Source of the DNA: Paralvinella palmiformis | Taxonomy: Eukaryota > Annelida > Polychaeta > Terebellida > Alvinellidae | Direction: 5' to 3' | Length of the DNA: 64,000 bases | NCBI GenBank assembly: GCA_025642065.1 | Contig: JAODUP010000044.1 | Location: forward strand, 661,001 to 725,000 | Shown: positions 1 to 12,505 of the stretch, piece by piece | How the letters are laid out: every line of letters starts with the position of its first letter | How positions within the stretch are numbered: position 1 is the first letter of the stretch | The notes under the pieces: generated by a model | Told to the model about the DNA's origin: nothing | The model's database searches: none | What the model saw: only the letters and a program-made list of their open reading frames with translations | Made by a program: the position numbers and the translations under genes

Positions 1-320
1 TATTACCTGAATAATTATGTGAAAAAAAAACCACGTATAACATTAAAGGATTTTCATTTGAAAACTACACGAACGTAGGACACCAGTCATAGTGTCTTTT
101 TACCATGATCAATTTTATTAGAAGCAGAATTTCAGAATTAAGATTGAAATACCAAATTGTAATGAGAAACTGAATTTGCACCATTCAGATGCTAAAGAAA
201 AATATAACACCGCTAATTAATGCAATAAAAAATACACCAGAAAAGCCAAACCACTAGCGCCTTTTTTACTGATGTAATGTTATAGGAGTGTCCAAGTACA
301 CCTAGTACTGTCTACAGTAC

Positions 321-456
321 CTGAATGAAGATCTTGATGTAACTTGTTGTGGAGGTGTGTAAATTGCTCGAGCAAGCTCCTCTAGTGAGGTGCCAAGCAC
401 CGCAGCTGCCCTTTGTGCAGCAGCTGGACGAGCAAACTGGTACTTGTTGTTTGCAC
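321..456 (-). CDS. MYO18A: MYO18A coding exon 8: motor domain, last exon in the window
   Basis: 136 nt, phase 1 in and 2 out. It encodes [32 protein letters not shown] and SRSSFR before a GTACTG donor. The next exon must lie left of position 1; positions 1-320 show only intron sequence. Confidence 0.88.
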
Positions 457-951
457 CTACAAGAAAAACCCGACTATCACTCCAGTATGTACTCTTAATC
501 AACACAAATTTTTACAACTCAATTACATATTACATTATCACATTTAGTCTGAACTGCACACAGTCTATATAATTAAATGTTAATTTAACTAGATTTAATT
601 CTCAAAATAAAACTAAAAAAAATGAATGTCTAGAATTTCTAGAATATGATCTACCTTTGACTGTGCCAGCAGCACCCAGGTGATATATAGCTGCTAGTAC
701 AGAGTACATGGCACTCATTTCACCTTCGGATATTCCAAGTACTGTCATTGAGTGATGTATCTTAGACCAATTCTGGACTGCCTTTGCCCTGTCTTCTGAC
801 TGCAATAATAGCAAAGAGCAGGGATAAACTAAATAAAGTTCCTTTACCATCATATTATCCTATTCAAACAGTGCATCTTACCCTTTTACTTTTGCCAATA
901 TGCAAAAAGCGTGAAGATTTTAAGGCCTAAACCCAACAAGAGTTGAATACA

Positions 952-1008
<57 letters not shown>

Positions 1009-4000
1009 CACACACACACACACATAGATACAATTATTTACCAAATTTGATTTATCAGATAAAGAAAAGGCAAAAAAGCTATATCATGATCATAAAGTAA
1101 ATAGAAACATCGGCATCATGTAGAAAATCGCAGTGATTCTATAAATAATGCAGCATCATCATAATGACCATTAAAAGTAACACATAACTAAATATCTGCT
1201 CATATATAAACAATCTTCTCACATAAGCTAGCTTCACAATTAATAACCATAGGCAAAGGATACAGAACATCATGGATTAAAACCATTTCACCGACACGTT
1301 TTTGTATATATCGGCTATATAAACGGTGTTTACTTACCCTCTGTAGTGGTGTCATAAACAGATTGGGTTCATTTAGATTGTCCAGTTGTAACTCTTTCCT
1401 CAGCTGGGAGTTAACGCCAGCTAACATTTGATAGAAGACATGGAAAGTAGGCTCCCCCTCAGGACGTCGAGTAATTCGTGACTTCTCCAGCATCAGTACC
1501 TAGAGGGGTAAGTTATGTAATGACAATTTTGTTGTCATGCTGCATGACTGAATTCATTAACTTCTGGGACTCTATAAATCGTGTTTTAGTAAACAGATTG
1601 AAATTATTATTACTAAAATATATAGCTGATTCAATAAATAATTTAAAAAATTGCCATTTATTTTAATGGTGACATTCTTATCACACAAGCAGTACACAGC
1701 TTACAGTGATTCATACCTGGATAGAAGCTGAAGCTATCTGCCCAGCATTATCAATATCCAGTGATGTGATCTGAGTAAAACGTGATGCACTTGTGTTCAT
1801 TATGGTCCGACTATTACCAAAGGCATCAAGTAATATGAATATAGCATTCAGCTTGTCAACTGTAAGACAACAAAGTGAGGTTAAAATAATAATGGATGGC
1901 ACTAATATATCTCACTTGCATAAAATGAAATTAGTTTTTATTAATCATGCTGAGGTTCGCAAACCTTTTAGTAATTTCTTTTTATTTCAAAATAATTGAG
2001 ATTATTATTACTATGTAATCACTTCACAGAGAGCATTTTTCTGAAATATAAAGTAATTCTTTGATGGTTAATACTGTTTTGAGATGATTCTACTACTAAT
2101 AATTTCATCAGTTATTCTAACACTTAGATCTGGCAAGTTATCTCGAAGTTAAGCTTTTTTTGTGGGTAGATACAACATACTAAGTTCATGTTTACACAGA
2201 TTACCTAGTACTAGTTGTCATGTGGCTAAATAGTTAGCTAACAGTATATGCATGCATGTTCATTGTTGACTCACACAGAGAGTGGTGATGTTACACATAT
2301 AACCAAACAAAACTATGTCAAAACACACACACATTGATGAACACAACTCTGCCCATGGAAGTTGCCAAGTGATAACAGACAAAACTGAATATTCATGAGG
2401 ATGCCCTATATGACAACTGATTGCTACTCAGGACATATATTTCTCCATATGAACAATTAAAATATCCACACATTGTAATGCCTTTAGAATTCTATAAAAT
2501 CACATTTCTGATAAACTTAAAACATAAAATGACTAGAAACAGTCTCATTTACAGTTCTAATAAGAAACTATATATTTTGGAGTAGGAGGAAAATCTCCAA
2601 AGAATGGTTTTAACTGAAAGATGCTTTACATATTACAAGGCTGCAGATATAAACACATAAAACCAATAAGTTGATGACATGATTACATTTATAAAATAAA
2701 ATGACTAGGTGTAAGGCATCAGTACTGATAATTAAGGAAATCATACAAGTCCACATTTTTGAAACTGTTCTGAGGCATACTAATTAATCAGTTGAATAGA
2801 GACCAGCCAATATTGACCACACAAACAACTGATTTATGCTAATAACGTATCATTAGATAAGGAAGTCTTATCTCTGTAATGGCTAAATCACATATTGATG
2901 AACGTGTGCTGATTCAAAGAACATGGTAATCTACTTAATCTTCCAAACACTCTGTATATAATTAACTAAAACTCTGTAGCTGACAGCAATAAAAATCTGG
3001 TCAAAATTAAACGATCAAGAAAAGGATGTTAAAATGCTGTTAGTATCAAGAGTATGTCAGTGCTCCTGAAGATCATTATAAATGTTTATCTTGTGATAAA
3101 ATAGTCACAATTTTACATTTGTTGGATCAGTAAAATGTAGTATTTATTCGCAGTTGATAGCCTGGTTCTATGCATGGCCACAAAGATTTGACATCAGTAA
3201 GTTGATTCCTGTGATCCTGAAAGCTGTCTGCTTGCATACCAGTCATACTTAGCCAGCGTTAACTTGAGAGCCTTTATTTATGTTTTTATTAGTGAATATT
3301 TTGGCATCAAATGTTAGGGTTTAAAGGGCATCTTTATAAACTGGAGAAAGAAGGCTACCCACACATCAATCAAAGTGACACTAGTAGTGAGCTTAATTTG
3401 GATAACGAGGATGAACTATGCTTAACTTGCACAATGGAAAGAAAAACTTTCTGCTGAAGCATGGTGTCAGTGTTGTCAAAATGTGAATTAGAAAATGGAC
3501 CACAAACAATATTGTTGTAAACCAGAATACCTCGGACACACATAGATAAGGGGAAGGAGTCACTCCCACACATTCAGTTATAGGGGTTACAGATTGAATA
3601 CAGATAAAAGCCTTTAGACTGAGACAGATACATGTAAACAAACTGACCAATAAGTTAAACATCTGAAGTAGGATTGGACAAAATCATTCTGAACCTAGTA
3701 CATCAAATTACACATACAACACACTGATCAGAGTGATCCCCATGTGGTACTGATTTCAGCCAAACTGTCTTAGTCTGAGCAAGACCAGAGATTTGCCACA
3801 AGTATGGCTTGTAATTTGGCTAAGAGCACGGGGCACTAACCATAGATAATGATAATGAAGGAGATGATACGGATGTATTCAATTTCTTTCATTTGGAAGG
3901 CTTATTAAGCATAGGCAAGGTCCTTTGTACTATAATGCTAATATTATACGAACCTTGAGAGATTTAATGTTGTATTACTAATGGCTTATTATTAATGTAC

Positions 4001-5674
4001 TACTTTTTAAGACTCGTGGTTCATCATGTTTTTCCTTTTAATGCTGCATCGTGTATTCCATTTATTCACTCACATGTGGCTCATTCACTCTTAGCTAATG
4101 CTACTCATATCTGTATTAATTAACTGAAATTAATCCGATCGTACATTAACCAAATGCCAATAACAATTCAATACTAAAATTTATACAAGATAGAAACAAA
4201 GCTGTGTTTACACCAAAACTGCTAAGGAGAACACAGAATATTATATCCGTCATTTCTTACCAGTCAGAACATTGTTTACAGTCCCTGCAGCCACCATGTA
4301 GTAATGCAGTAGGTGTCTCAGGTTAGTTGTTTTACCGCTACCACTACGACCCATGAACACAATCGACTGATCTAGTCTAGTATTTAGCAGATTGCGGTAA
4401 GCCATCTGAGCTGTAGCATAGATGTGTGGAGGCATATCCTCAGGCTTACAGCCTCGAAACATTTGAATTACCTATAAGCATCAATAAATACTGCTATTAT
4501 TATATCCAGGATTAACCTGCTACTTGCTAACCTCAGCATCTTCCATTAATTATTACACTAAAAGGGAATCACTAACAGATAGCACTTCTATTCAAGTGTT
4601 ATTTATTTCTAAAAATGTATATAAAAACCTGTCAAACAGAGCTACCACAAAACTAGAATCCTACCTTTTCTGAGTAGATAGACAGTGGATGCATTGGATT
4701 TATTATGAGAAGTGACTGGCCAGCATAACTGTGAATCAGATTACTTCCGTATCGTTGTCTAAGTGTATGGAGCACACTCGATTCATTTAAATGTCTTAGT
4801 GTTGTTAGATCCTCCACACGATCAAACTGGGGCGGATTCATCTAAGTACGAACAAGTAAAGAGTAAATACATTATATATTACTCAGTGAAAGTAATGATG
4901 ATGATGATGATGATGATAATACTAATATTTTAATAAAAATAATAGTAACAAATAGTGCAGATTATAAATGAATTTAGAATAAATGCACAAATGGTAACAA
5001 ACAAAATGACAAAGGTAGAGGGCTCATAGTAGCATCCTATTAGCTGTTACCTTCTCCACATCTTCTTCATCCACCTCCAGGATCTCACCCCCATGATCCA
5101 GCTTCACTTTACATTTTCCTTCAGGAACACCATCGCCACAGTCTAATGCCTTAAGGAGACGTGCTGCTGCAAAGCCAGCTTTGTGAACAAGCCACACTCT
5201 TTCCGCTGAGAGCCATGCTTGTTCTGTAGCTAACTGATCTTCTGACTTAGCCTGAAATAACATAATATCAATGTGAATGATAACAAAATGGTGGTCACAG
5301 TAATGTGTCAGTTATTACCTCATGGACACAAATATATAATAACAATCAAGTGACCATAAAAAAACTGATGTCAACAAAGGTTTCAAAAAACTTCATTGAA
5401 ATTTTCAGGACAAATATAAATATGTTCACCCAAACTAAAAATTGATGTTAAAATATGAACATTATTAACCAAATATTAAATAATCCAGTCCAAAGTGCTG
5501 GTGAATTGTCTATTACTTTTATGTTGGTGCTGTCATTCTGAAGCTGGATACAGACTGGATGGTCCAAAAGTATAACATCACTTTACACAAGCTGTTAATT
5601 CCAAACAGATCTTACATAAATTTGTAAACTTTACAGTCCAAACAACAGTTTTCCTCCTTAAAAGTCCTATTCAC

Positions 5675-5736
<62 letters not shown>

Positions 5737-8700
5737 AACATAATAATATGTGGCATTTACATAGCACCCTATTCAGTTAGATAGCTGCTCTAAGGCACTT
5801 CAGAGTATTATTATCCCTGAGTCAAACCTGTTCCAATCCAACAATACATCTCAACTCCCAATAGAGCATTCAACGCATCCTGCCATTATAGGCCCAAAGC
5901 ATTACCCAGACACATAGCCATCATGTCCTGTCAGGTTCTCATTTTTATGGATAAGTGAACCAGTCGCCAAATGACAGCATTGCAGCTCCAGAGCCTCGAA
6001 CCCACGACCCTTTGGCTGAGTCTTACACTCTAACTAACTGTGCTATCTCAGAAGACTTTTCCAAATTAAAGGAATGTTGAAATAATTTCTTGTTAATTCA
6101 GAAGAAATAGTTGCATGATGTCATCAAACTATGAAACAAAGTCCTGAGTAGTAATAATATAACTTACAAACATGTCAGGTTCTAATACTTTATTAAAATA
6201 GAATTTTTTTAATTGATCTAAATACCTTATTCTTATAAATATTAGTTATAAGCATAACATTAAAGCTAATATTTTGTTCCAAATCATATACTTATATCAA
6301 ATTTGATGACATCAGTGTTTAAGCAAATGAGCCAATTTTTTTCCACAATTCTGTAAACACTATACAAGCTGATCTTTGAGCTTATTACAAGGGTACACGT
6401 TGAGTGACTTACATCTTTTTTCTCTTGTAATTATCATTTTTTATGGACTAAAACCCAGGTCAGTGATAGGTAATACTAGTAATAGTACAGATTTACTTAA
6501 AGCAACTTGCAATGGCATCATGATTATGGAAACTGACTTTACACACTTATAACTTGATTAAGTACATACATCAATCTTATTACTATCAACATAACATGAG
6601 TACATATATGTAACAAGCTGGAGGATTTTAACTTTTGTTTTGACAGATGTATTTGTTTATAAAGGAACGAACTGAAGTGCCTGTGATCTTTAACCTTCCA
6701 GTAGTTTATTCTCAATCTATTTATCCACATAAACATGCCGGTGTTTTACATACATATGCCACACAGTGTACAATATTCATCATTTGAGACCTGACCCAAA
6801 AATGACAACTCTTTAAAAATGAAACCGAAGTCATCTCCAAATGACATAATCATCTGGGATTCAGAATATGCAGACAGAAACCATTTTAGTCTCATACTTT
6901 TTTTATAGGTATGAGATACAAGAAACTTTAAGGTGCTATCAACATAATATTATATGTGATAAAAATATTTTGGGTATATATAATAATAATAATAAACACA
7001 TATATTACACACCAAATACTCTGATAATATTACCTTCAAATATCTAACACCTGTTATAATTGTACATGAATCAGCTATTAATTTCAGACAGTGATAATAA
7101 GTTTGAAATGATAAAGACCAACCTGTAGTTTAATGAGAACCTTGTGTTTAGGCTTATACATCTGCATGATATAAATTAATTCATCTTCACATTCCATGCT
7201 GAATTTTAGTTAACTTCCTCTAGAGTGTTTAAACACAGCAAATATGTGACTTTTCACACCAAAGCACAGACAAATCACAGAAGATCCAACATGAATACTC
7301 TATAAATGTCAACAGGATTTAGTTGATTTAGTTTTTACACATAATAACACAAACCAGCTGATAAAAACAACAACACTACTGTAACAGATGGAAACTGAAA
7401 TTTCCATTCACCAATAATCAATACACACAACATTTTATCACATCAGCCAATACATTAATACTCTTGCATTTATATATGGGTGTTTACTCCACTTTCTGTC
7501 ATAACAGTCATAATGTGGCTAGGTCAGAAGGGAAAATTTAATACATGTTGCAGTTTAGACTGAATACATTTAATTCAAATAACACCACCTTTGAATTTAT
7601 TTTTCTGTAAAATCACCAGGTAAGTTAATTTGCTATTTTTTAGCTTGAACAATAACAAAACCACTGTTAATGTTATACTTGCTTACATGGTGTTTGCTAT
7701 AAAAATAATAACTTTTGGTTAAAAACAAAACACAAGATAAACATTATGGGCTCTTTTTACTCAAGTGTATTATAAGTAACACAAGTATGATTTCTCATTT
7801 ATATGCACAGTATAAGTGGGACATGAAATAAACCATGAAATTTGTCACTTTGAAACTGAAAAGACACTTAAAGACATGCCACTTACATAACTTTAAAAAG
7901 GTACTCTCACTGTACACTGTATTACTAATATAAAATATAAAAACAAATACACTATCTGAAGCATAATAAATACATCATAATATAATCAACTACAATACCG
8001 CAGTAATCACTCACTATCTTAATTCTACTTTGTATTAACGTTTGATAAAGGTATAAAAAATGTAAAAACATTTGATTGATCATACACACATAAATACTAG
8101 CGCAGAAGGTAAGCATAGTATATGCTTCATTAAGCTCGCACAATAACCGGAGTGACATGATAAACATAATGATAGTAGGGAGCATTTATCATTAGATCAA
8201 TAAACAGACTTGCCACAAAGCAAGACAATATCACTAATATAAAATATATTAATCACGACAATTTTCTTGTTGTTCGTAAGATATCTGTTCACAGTCATCA
8301 GGGTCATCACAAATTCCAAACAAAGGGAGTATCATGTTTACCTTCTAGCTAGTGCCATAATATAAATGTGTTGGAGATGATTACAAAAGCATTAAAAATA
8401 CATTTTGTAGTGTTCAGATATATGGACAGTAATTTTGAAGTACTGCTGAGATACAACAGTAACTTAGCTAAAATAAACATGCAAACAGCCCCATGAAGTT
8501 ATACAATCATACACATACAGCCATCATGAAAACAGAAGTATACCGGGATGACAAATAAATAAATACATGACCATAATTGCAAACAGTTTTCTATGAGTTA
8601 GCATACACCCTATTGCAGTAACCAGAGGATCTGCGGACTTCTGCATATATAGCTCACTCACAATTACATTAACAACTATTGATATCTCTGAGTGTTGTCA

Positions 8701-11700
8701 CGCGCACACACACACACACACACACACACTGACAACATATACTATGCCTACCTTGAAGTGACTGATAACCACATAATAATTCCACCTCTTGAAAATATAG
8801 TCTGGCACCCTCTGCCTGAAGTGTAGTCCACATAAGTCCAGATAATCATTTGCATTACAACCTGTTGACCATTCCATCTCTCCAACAAATGGTTATCAGT
8901 TCAACTGTGACTCATGTATCTTATTTGGCATCGTTCCTTCATGTTTTTCAGCACAAGCGTAATATTGACATATTATCTACTACCAAACCAAGTTTTCCTT
9001 GACACAGACGGGGCTTGCCTTTAGGTCTGAAGTATTTACACACACTGACCTCTGCTCTATGCTACATTAAACCAGAATAAAGAGGTGCTGAGTATTGTCA
9101 CATGTGCCTGGACGTTATTTCAGGAACAAAATCACCTGAATGGATAGATCTCAACACAAACCCAGATTGTATGTTCTGTACACAAACACAATAGCCTAAT
9201 AACAAGACCGCAATCTCTACACACACACACACACACACACACAATCATTCACACACACACACACACAATCATTCACGCACAAGGTAAAGCTTATGTAGAC
9301 TAAAGTCCTATTTGCTAATTTACACCTGACTGACTGTGATACTGAATTCAAGCTGACTATGGTCTCCTACCACAACCTGATTAATCAGATTTAATGGTCA
9401 CAGAAACGTGATAAAACCTTTTGCCAACGTTTGGTCTCCTGCCGTACATGGCTCTGTAATTGGCATGTTTAGGTTTAACTAGCACGCCACAACAACAGTT
9501 CCTTTACCCAGTATATCAATATGTCAAGCCAATTAATGGATAAGCATTGTTCAGTAATTCAAATAATTCATTTCACATTTTATACAGTAGTCTACTAACA
9601 AAAATCAGTTACAATTGTCAAGCCACAGGTTTCAAATGATAATTAATTAAGCAAATACTACAGCATACAATGTTGCCACATCAATGCGGATACAATATTT
9701 ATTACGGTTTAATACTATCTCAGCCTTGACACTGACTTAGAGTTAGGGTGTTTACCTCTATTGGATACCTTACAAAACCTCAATAAATATAACAAAGCTG
9801 TTGCTGAAATATGATAAGTACTAGAACTTTTAAAACTAACTGGACCACATTATCTTCTACAGCAATTAAAAAGTACCCAGCAAGCCTCTGATAGCCTTTG
9901 TAGTTGTAGACATAAAGTACACATAGTATTTTACCCTCAACTGAAATATATTTTCACTGTTCAGTAGCACTAAGTTTACGACCTCCACTAACTCAAGGTT
10001 GATAATAAACCAATAATATTTCTCTTTTTACAACTTTAAGGCACAGCAATGGGCTTTGCCTATCAACTGAAATGTTTGCTGTGTGTAAACATATCAACAC
10101 ATGCTACAGAACACTATAACTTGTAAGACAATACACATACTACTAGTACTAGATCTGGAGAGGTACCATTAAAAAAATTGTATCTTGTTTACTAAGACAC
10201 ATGCCCAGTAATAACCGTTTTAAAATATCTGGTGATCAACAATTAAAGTTTTAAACATCTCATTGAGAAACCAAACTTTCCCTGGCCACTCTCCAATTTT
10301 TATCAATAAGCATCTTGTTGATGGTGCTACCACCTGGTGAACAATGAGTGAAGCATACTATAGGAAACAAAATTAATGGCCACTATAGACTTTTGTACAC
10401 ACTGGAAGGCTAAGAGGGCAGGCAATCATCCATGGTAATTTGCTGAGATTAAATATAGGCTAGGTTCTGAACTCCTGGTTAATATTAATTGCAGAAAGAA
10501 CGCTCAAAGAGCATGGGTGAATTAACTAATATTTAATTATATATAATCTGCAAATACTCAATTTCAAAATTTCATTGCTGAAACTAGTCACATATGTTAA
10601 ACAAAGTGTGATAAAATGAACGTCTAGCACAACTTACCGGCTTAGATTTGTATCTTATGCTGCCACTCCTCTTCAGAGTGCCCATCTTCACATTCTGCTC
10701 ACCAAGTCCAACCTCCTCACCTTCAAGTCCTGATCTAACACTGAGCTCACTCAGTTCAGGTATTGGACGAACCTTGAGTAACACCCTATCCCCTGTCTTG
10801 CGTATCAGCTCTATAATTTCTTCTCTGGTGGCATTCTCTACATTGTGACCATTCACTTCAATGAGGCGGTCACCAGGTAACAAGCCTGTCTGGGTGTTTT
10901 TCGGACTGGGCTCTGCAAATATCACAATCCGCTTGCGTTCTGTGTTGTCATCCAGAGATCTTTCCAGAACAATACCTTTGCGCAGACTGAATCCAAAATC
11001 ACCAGTTGGGAGGCGTTTCAGTGAAATATCCCTCGGATTTAGACTGCGTGGTGGTGCTAGGTTTGGTAAGTGAAAGTCAATATTGTCATAAGTTTTCTCA
11101 GATGGCGTAGGTGGTGTATCAGGGCATTCCTCATCTTCTGGTGGTGGTGGGATATTAGGTAGTGGAGGAGGACGATCATCTGGTGATGAACCAACAGATG
11201 TCACCTCATTCATTCTAGAGACATCTGCCTCCACAGAATCAGCAATCCTTTCATTTTCTCTGGTGTTCCTCTCCAACAAAGCAGGATCATCTAGATCTTC
11301 CCATGCCTTATGGTTCAGGACACCACGGGAGACACTGTTTGGCTTCTCTTTCAGGATGACCTTCCTCGGTTTTGGCTTAGTAGGGGGTGGCTCCTTGTGC
11401 CTTTTGCCTATCTCCGCATCCACCTGGCTGATATAACGGCTGCTCACAGATGCCTGCTGTCCATTAGAAGCATAACTCTCAACTTCAACAGGTGTCAACT
11501 GCCTGCTGCCATTGAATGATCTGCCTCTTGTTACATTACTCTGGTGCAGCAAGCGACTCCTGGCCTGCTCCAACTGGTTCAGTTCTTCTTGTGTGGCAGC
11601 CTGCTTGTCAGATTTACTATGTTTCCTTTCTGTTTTGTCACGTTTCTTTTTCTCTTCCTTCTCCTGCTTTCTACGACCCCTCTCTTCTCTGTCCTTTTCC

Positions 11701-11780
11701 GTGTGCTTCTTCATAAACCCAAACATCTTGGAGCTAGATATGGTCAGAGAGATGTTGAGACAATTAGTAATGAAAGGCTC
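321..11780 (-). CDS. MYO18A: Unconventional myosin XVIII (MYO18A type), 5' half, 8 coding exons, runs off left edge
   Basis: Split gene read on the minus strand. Coding exons in order are 10638-11726, 5051-5251, 4665-4841, 4261-4471, 1717-1859, 1338-1499, 655-799 and 321-456; each is bounded by AG/GT and the phases agree (0,0,0,1,0,0,1,2), giving 754 complete residues. Domain order is a Lys/Glu-rich N-terminus, a proline-rich stretch, a PDZ domain, an SH3-like fold and the first part of the motor with P-loop GRSGSGKT at residues 530-537. PDZ directly before a motor is diagnostic for myosin XVIIIA. In known family members this protein binds actin and, through GOLPH3, the Golgi, and has little or no ATPase activity. 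The rest of the motor and the coiled coil lie beyond position 1. Family assignment is secure; the 5'UTR structure is inferred. Confidence 0.93.
655..799 (-). CDS. MYO18A: MYO18A coding exon 7: motor domain
   Basis: 145 nt, phase 0 in and 1 out. It encodes [28 protein letters not shown] and [11 protein letters not shown], the conserved motor helices in which most myosins have LAAILHLGN. Acceptor ATTATTGCAG and donor GTAGATC are present. Confidence 0.92.
956..1024. repeat. (TA)n/(CA)n compound microsatellite
   Basis: About 50 bp of TA followed by about 18 bp of CA, inside the MYO18A intron between exons 6 and 7. Confidence 0.97.
1338..1499 (-). CDS. MYO18A: MYO18A coding exon 6: motor domain
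   Basis: 54 codons, phase 0/0, residues 608-661. It encodes [20 protein letters not shown] and [16 protein letters not shown], the loop after switch I, where conventional myosins have the ERNFHIFYQLL segment. Confidence 0.92.
1717..1859 (-). CDS. MYO18A: MYO18A coding exon 5: switch I region
   Basis: 143 nt; acceptor TTGTCTTACAG, donor GTATGA, phase 1 in and 0 out, residues 560-607. [10 protein letters not shown] and NTSASRFTQ correspond to the myosin switch I segment. Conventional myosins have SSRFGK here; this protein has ASRFTQ, as expected for class XVIII. Confidence 0.93.
1860..4260. other. MYO18A intron 4 (2.4 kb)
   Basis: No coding sequence seen. It contains a dispersed repeat (2161-2530) with a diverged relative at 55385-55750, and a short segment at 3080-3137 that recurs near 21845. 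Two overlapping minus-strand frames at 3370-3662 lack any recognisable domain and are judged chance. Confidence 0.7.
2161..2530. repeat. Dispersed repeat copy, paired with 55385-55750
   Basis: Same order and orientation of matching blocks in both places, for example the GTGGGTAGA start, the TGTTTACAC block, and GACAATTAAAATATCCA followed by ATTGTAATGCCTTTA. Element class unknown; no coding capacity seen. Confidence 0.65.
4261..4471 (-). CDS. MYO18A: MYO18A coding exon 4: P-loop
   Basis: 211 nt, phase 0 in and phase 1 out. It encodes [19 protein letters not shown] and the Walker A P-loop GRSGSGKTT (from residue 530), the nucleotide phosphate-binding loop of the motor. The phase-1 exit base is completed by the exon at 1859. 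Confidence 0.94.
4665..4841 (-). CDS. MYO18A: MYO18A coding exon 3: start of motor domain
   Basis: 59 codons, phase 0/0, residues 431-489. It carries the motor entry [20 protein letters not shown], then the [11 protein letters not shown] strand and YSEK just before the exon boundary. Acceptor TACTTAG and donor GTAGG are visible. Confidence 0.93.
5051..5251 (-). CDS. MYO18A: MYO18A coding exon 2: SH3-like subdomain
   Basis: 67 codons, phase 0 at both ends (acceptor TTATTTCAG, donor GTAACAG). It encodes the linker and N-terminal SH3-like barrel ([18 protein letters not shown], then [20 protein letters not shown], residues 364-430), closely matching MYO18A proteins. Confidence 0.93.
5679..5730. 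repeat. (TA)n microsatellite
   Basis: About 52 bp of TA, directly abutting the 3' tail of the minus-strand SINE at 5731-6052. Confidence 0.97.
5731..6052 (-). mobile_element. tRNA-derived SINE (family B), about 320 bp
   Basis: Read on the minus strand, the element begins with a tRNA-like head: an A-box-like segment (GATAGCACAGTTAGTTAGAG) and, 30-odd bases on, a good B box (GGGTTCGAGGCTC), the internal pol III promoter. The body ends with a TATTATTATGTTATTATA-type tail. It sits in the MYO18A intron and needs LINE enzymes to move. The tRNA of origin is not resolved. Confidence 0.72.
7123..7197 (-). CDS. Candidate alternative first coding exon of MYO18A (PDZ-less isoform)
   Basis: Inside the 5.4-kb intron between the PDZ exon and the motor exons. 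A minus-strand ATG with A at -3 and G at +4 opens 25 codons ([17 protein letters not shown]...) that end in CTACAG followed by GTTGGT, a phase-0 donor that would join in frame to the exon at 5251. Vertebrate MYO18A has a beta isoform lacking KE and PDZ regions made from an internal promoter, which makes such an exon plausible. A short frame with one donor can also arise by chance, so this is tentative. Confidence 0.3.
8701..8728. repeat. (CA)n microsatellite
   Basis: About 28 bp of alternating CA in the MYO18A intron. Confidence 0.95.
9219..9267. repeat. Two (CA)n blocks separated by AATCATT
   Basis: CA runs at about 9219-9243 and 9250-9267, each followed by the heptamer AATCATT and so likely derived by local duplication. 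Confidence 0.9.
10638..11726 (-). CDS. MYO18A: MYO18A coding exon 1: KE-rich N-terminus and PDZ domain
   Basis: 363 codons from ATG at 11726-11724, ending in phase 0 at a donor (GTAAGTT on minus) after KSKP. Residues 1-55 are charged KE repeats, about 186-196 is a [11 protein letters not shown] proline run, and about 233-321 is the PDZ domain with carboxylate-binding loop GFSL (245-248) and the conserved [14 protein letters not shown] strand. It is followed by PIPELSEL, also seen in vertebrate MYO18A. The start is the first Met of the open frame and gives the family's usual MF(G/N)xMKK opening. Confidence 0.93.
11727..11780 (-). other. MYO18A: Probable 5'UTR part of MYO18A exon, with splice acceptor
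   Basis: On the minus strand a pyrimidine-rich TTTTGTTTAG ends at 11781, and 54 untranslated bases follow before the ATG. This suggests the coding exon is spliced to at least one non-coding 5' exon further right. Inference from the acceptor only. Confidence 0.5.
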
Positions 11781-12215
11781 CTAAACAAAAGTTAACACAC
11801 ACATAAATAAGTCAGTGCCATAATATTTGTATGGAGCCCACAAGTTTCATTAACACCAGTTCTGAAATATGAAAAATTAAGTCAAATCATGACAGTCAAA
11901 GAATTGCTTAATACTCAGTCATAATCTCAGCAGATTGAAAAGAGAGAAAAAGCAGCTGTTGGGTTGTCTGTGGAAACAAGAACACACACCAGTTGATAAC
12001 TGAGCAATCTTCATTCATATAATATACAAACTGATATCAATAGTTAATTACAACTGCTGTATGAAAGTATAATCATCCATGTGACATTGTATTTTCACGG
12101 ATAAATGTGTGATATCACTGTTACAGAAGATTACCAAAAGTATAGACACAGTAACTTGGCAGCTGTTGTCTAATGACAGATCTACTGAAGACTGGATGAT
12201 AAACCTGACTGAAAT

Positions 12216-12505
12216 TAGATACAAGATTCAAATATTGTACAGACACACTATAAATATAATATGGTACAAGATTCAAATACTGTATACACACACTATAATA
12301 TGGTACAAGATTCAAATACTGTATACACACACTATAATATGGTTCAAGATTCAAATACTGTATACACACACTGTAATATGGTACAAGATTCAAATACTGT
12401 ACACACACACTGTAATATGGTATAAGATTCAAATACTGTACACACACGCTATAATATGGTACAAACTGAAATACTGTACACACACTATAATACGGTACAA
12501 GATTC
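12216..12505. repeat. 39-bp minisatellite, about 7 units
   Basis: Tandem units each contain ATGGTACAAGATTCAAATAC, then TGTATACACACACTATAAT, with point changes and one shortened unit near 12460-12482. Because 39 is 13 codons and the unit lacks stops in some frames, long open frames appear on both strands (12109-12555 plus, 12121-12507 minus). These are repeat artefacts, not genes. Confidence 0.95.

Larger units (their letters stand above)
5252..10637. other. MYO18A intron 1 (5.4 kb)
   Basis: Apart from the candidate alternative exon at 7123-7197, the SINE at 5731-6052 and CA/TA microsatellites, nothing coding was seen. Minus-strand frames at 6539-6736 and 7952-8185 have no recognisable composition or neighbouring splice signals. 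Confidence 0.7.

Noticed and set aside
3370..3662. Two overlapping minus-strand frames of 67 and 89 codons in a myosin intron
   Set aside because: No recognisable motif, not flanked by in-phase splice signals.
10648..11795. Several plus-strand frames opposite the myosin PDZ exon
   Set aside because: Antisense shadows of a well-supported exon, with no domain of their own.
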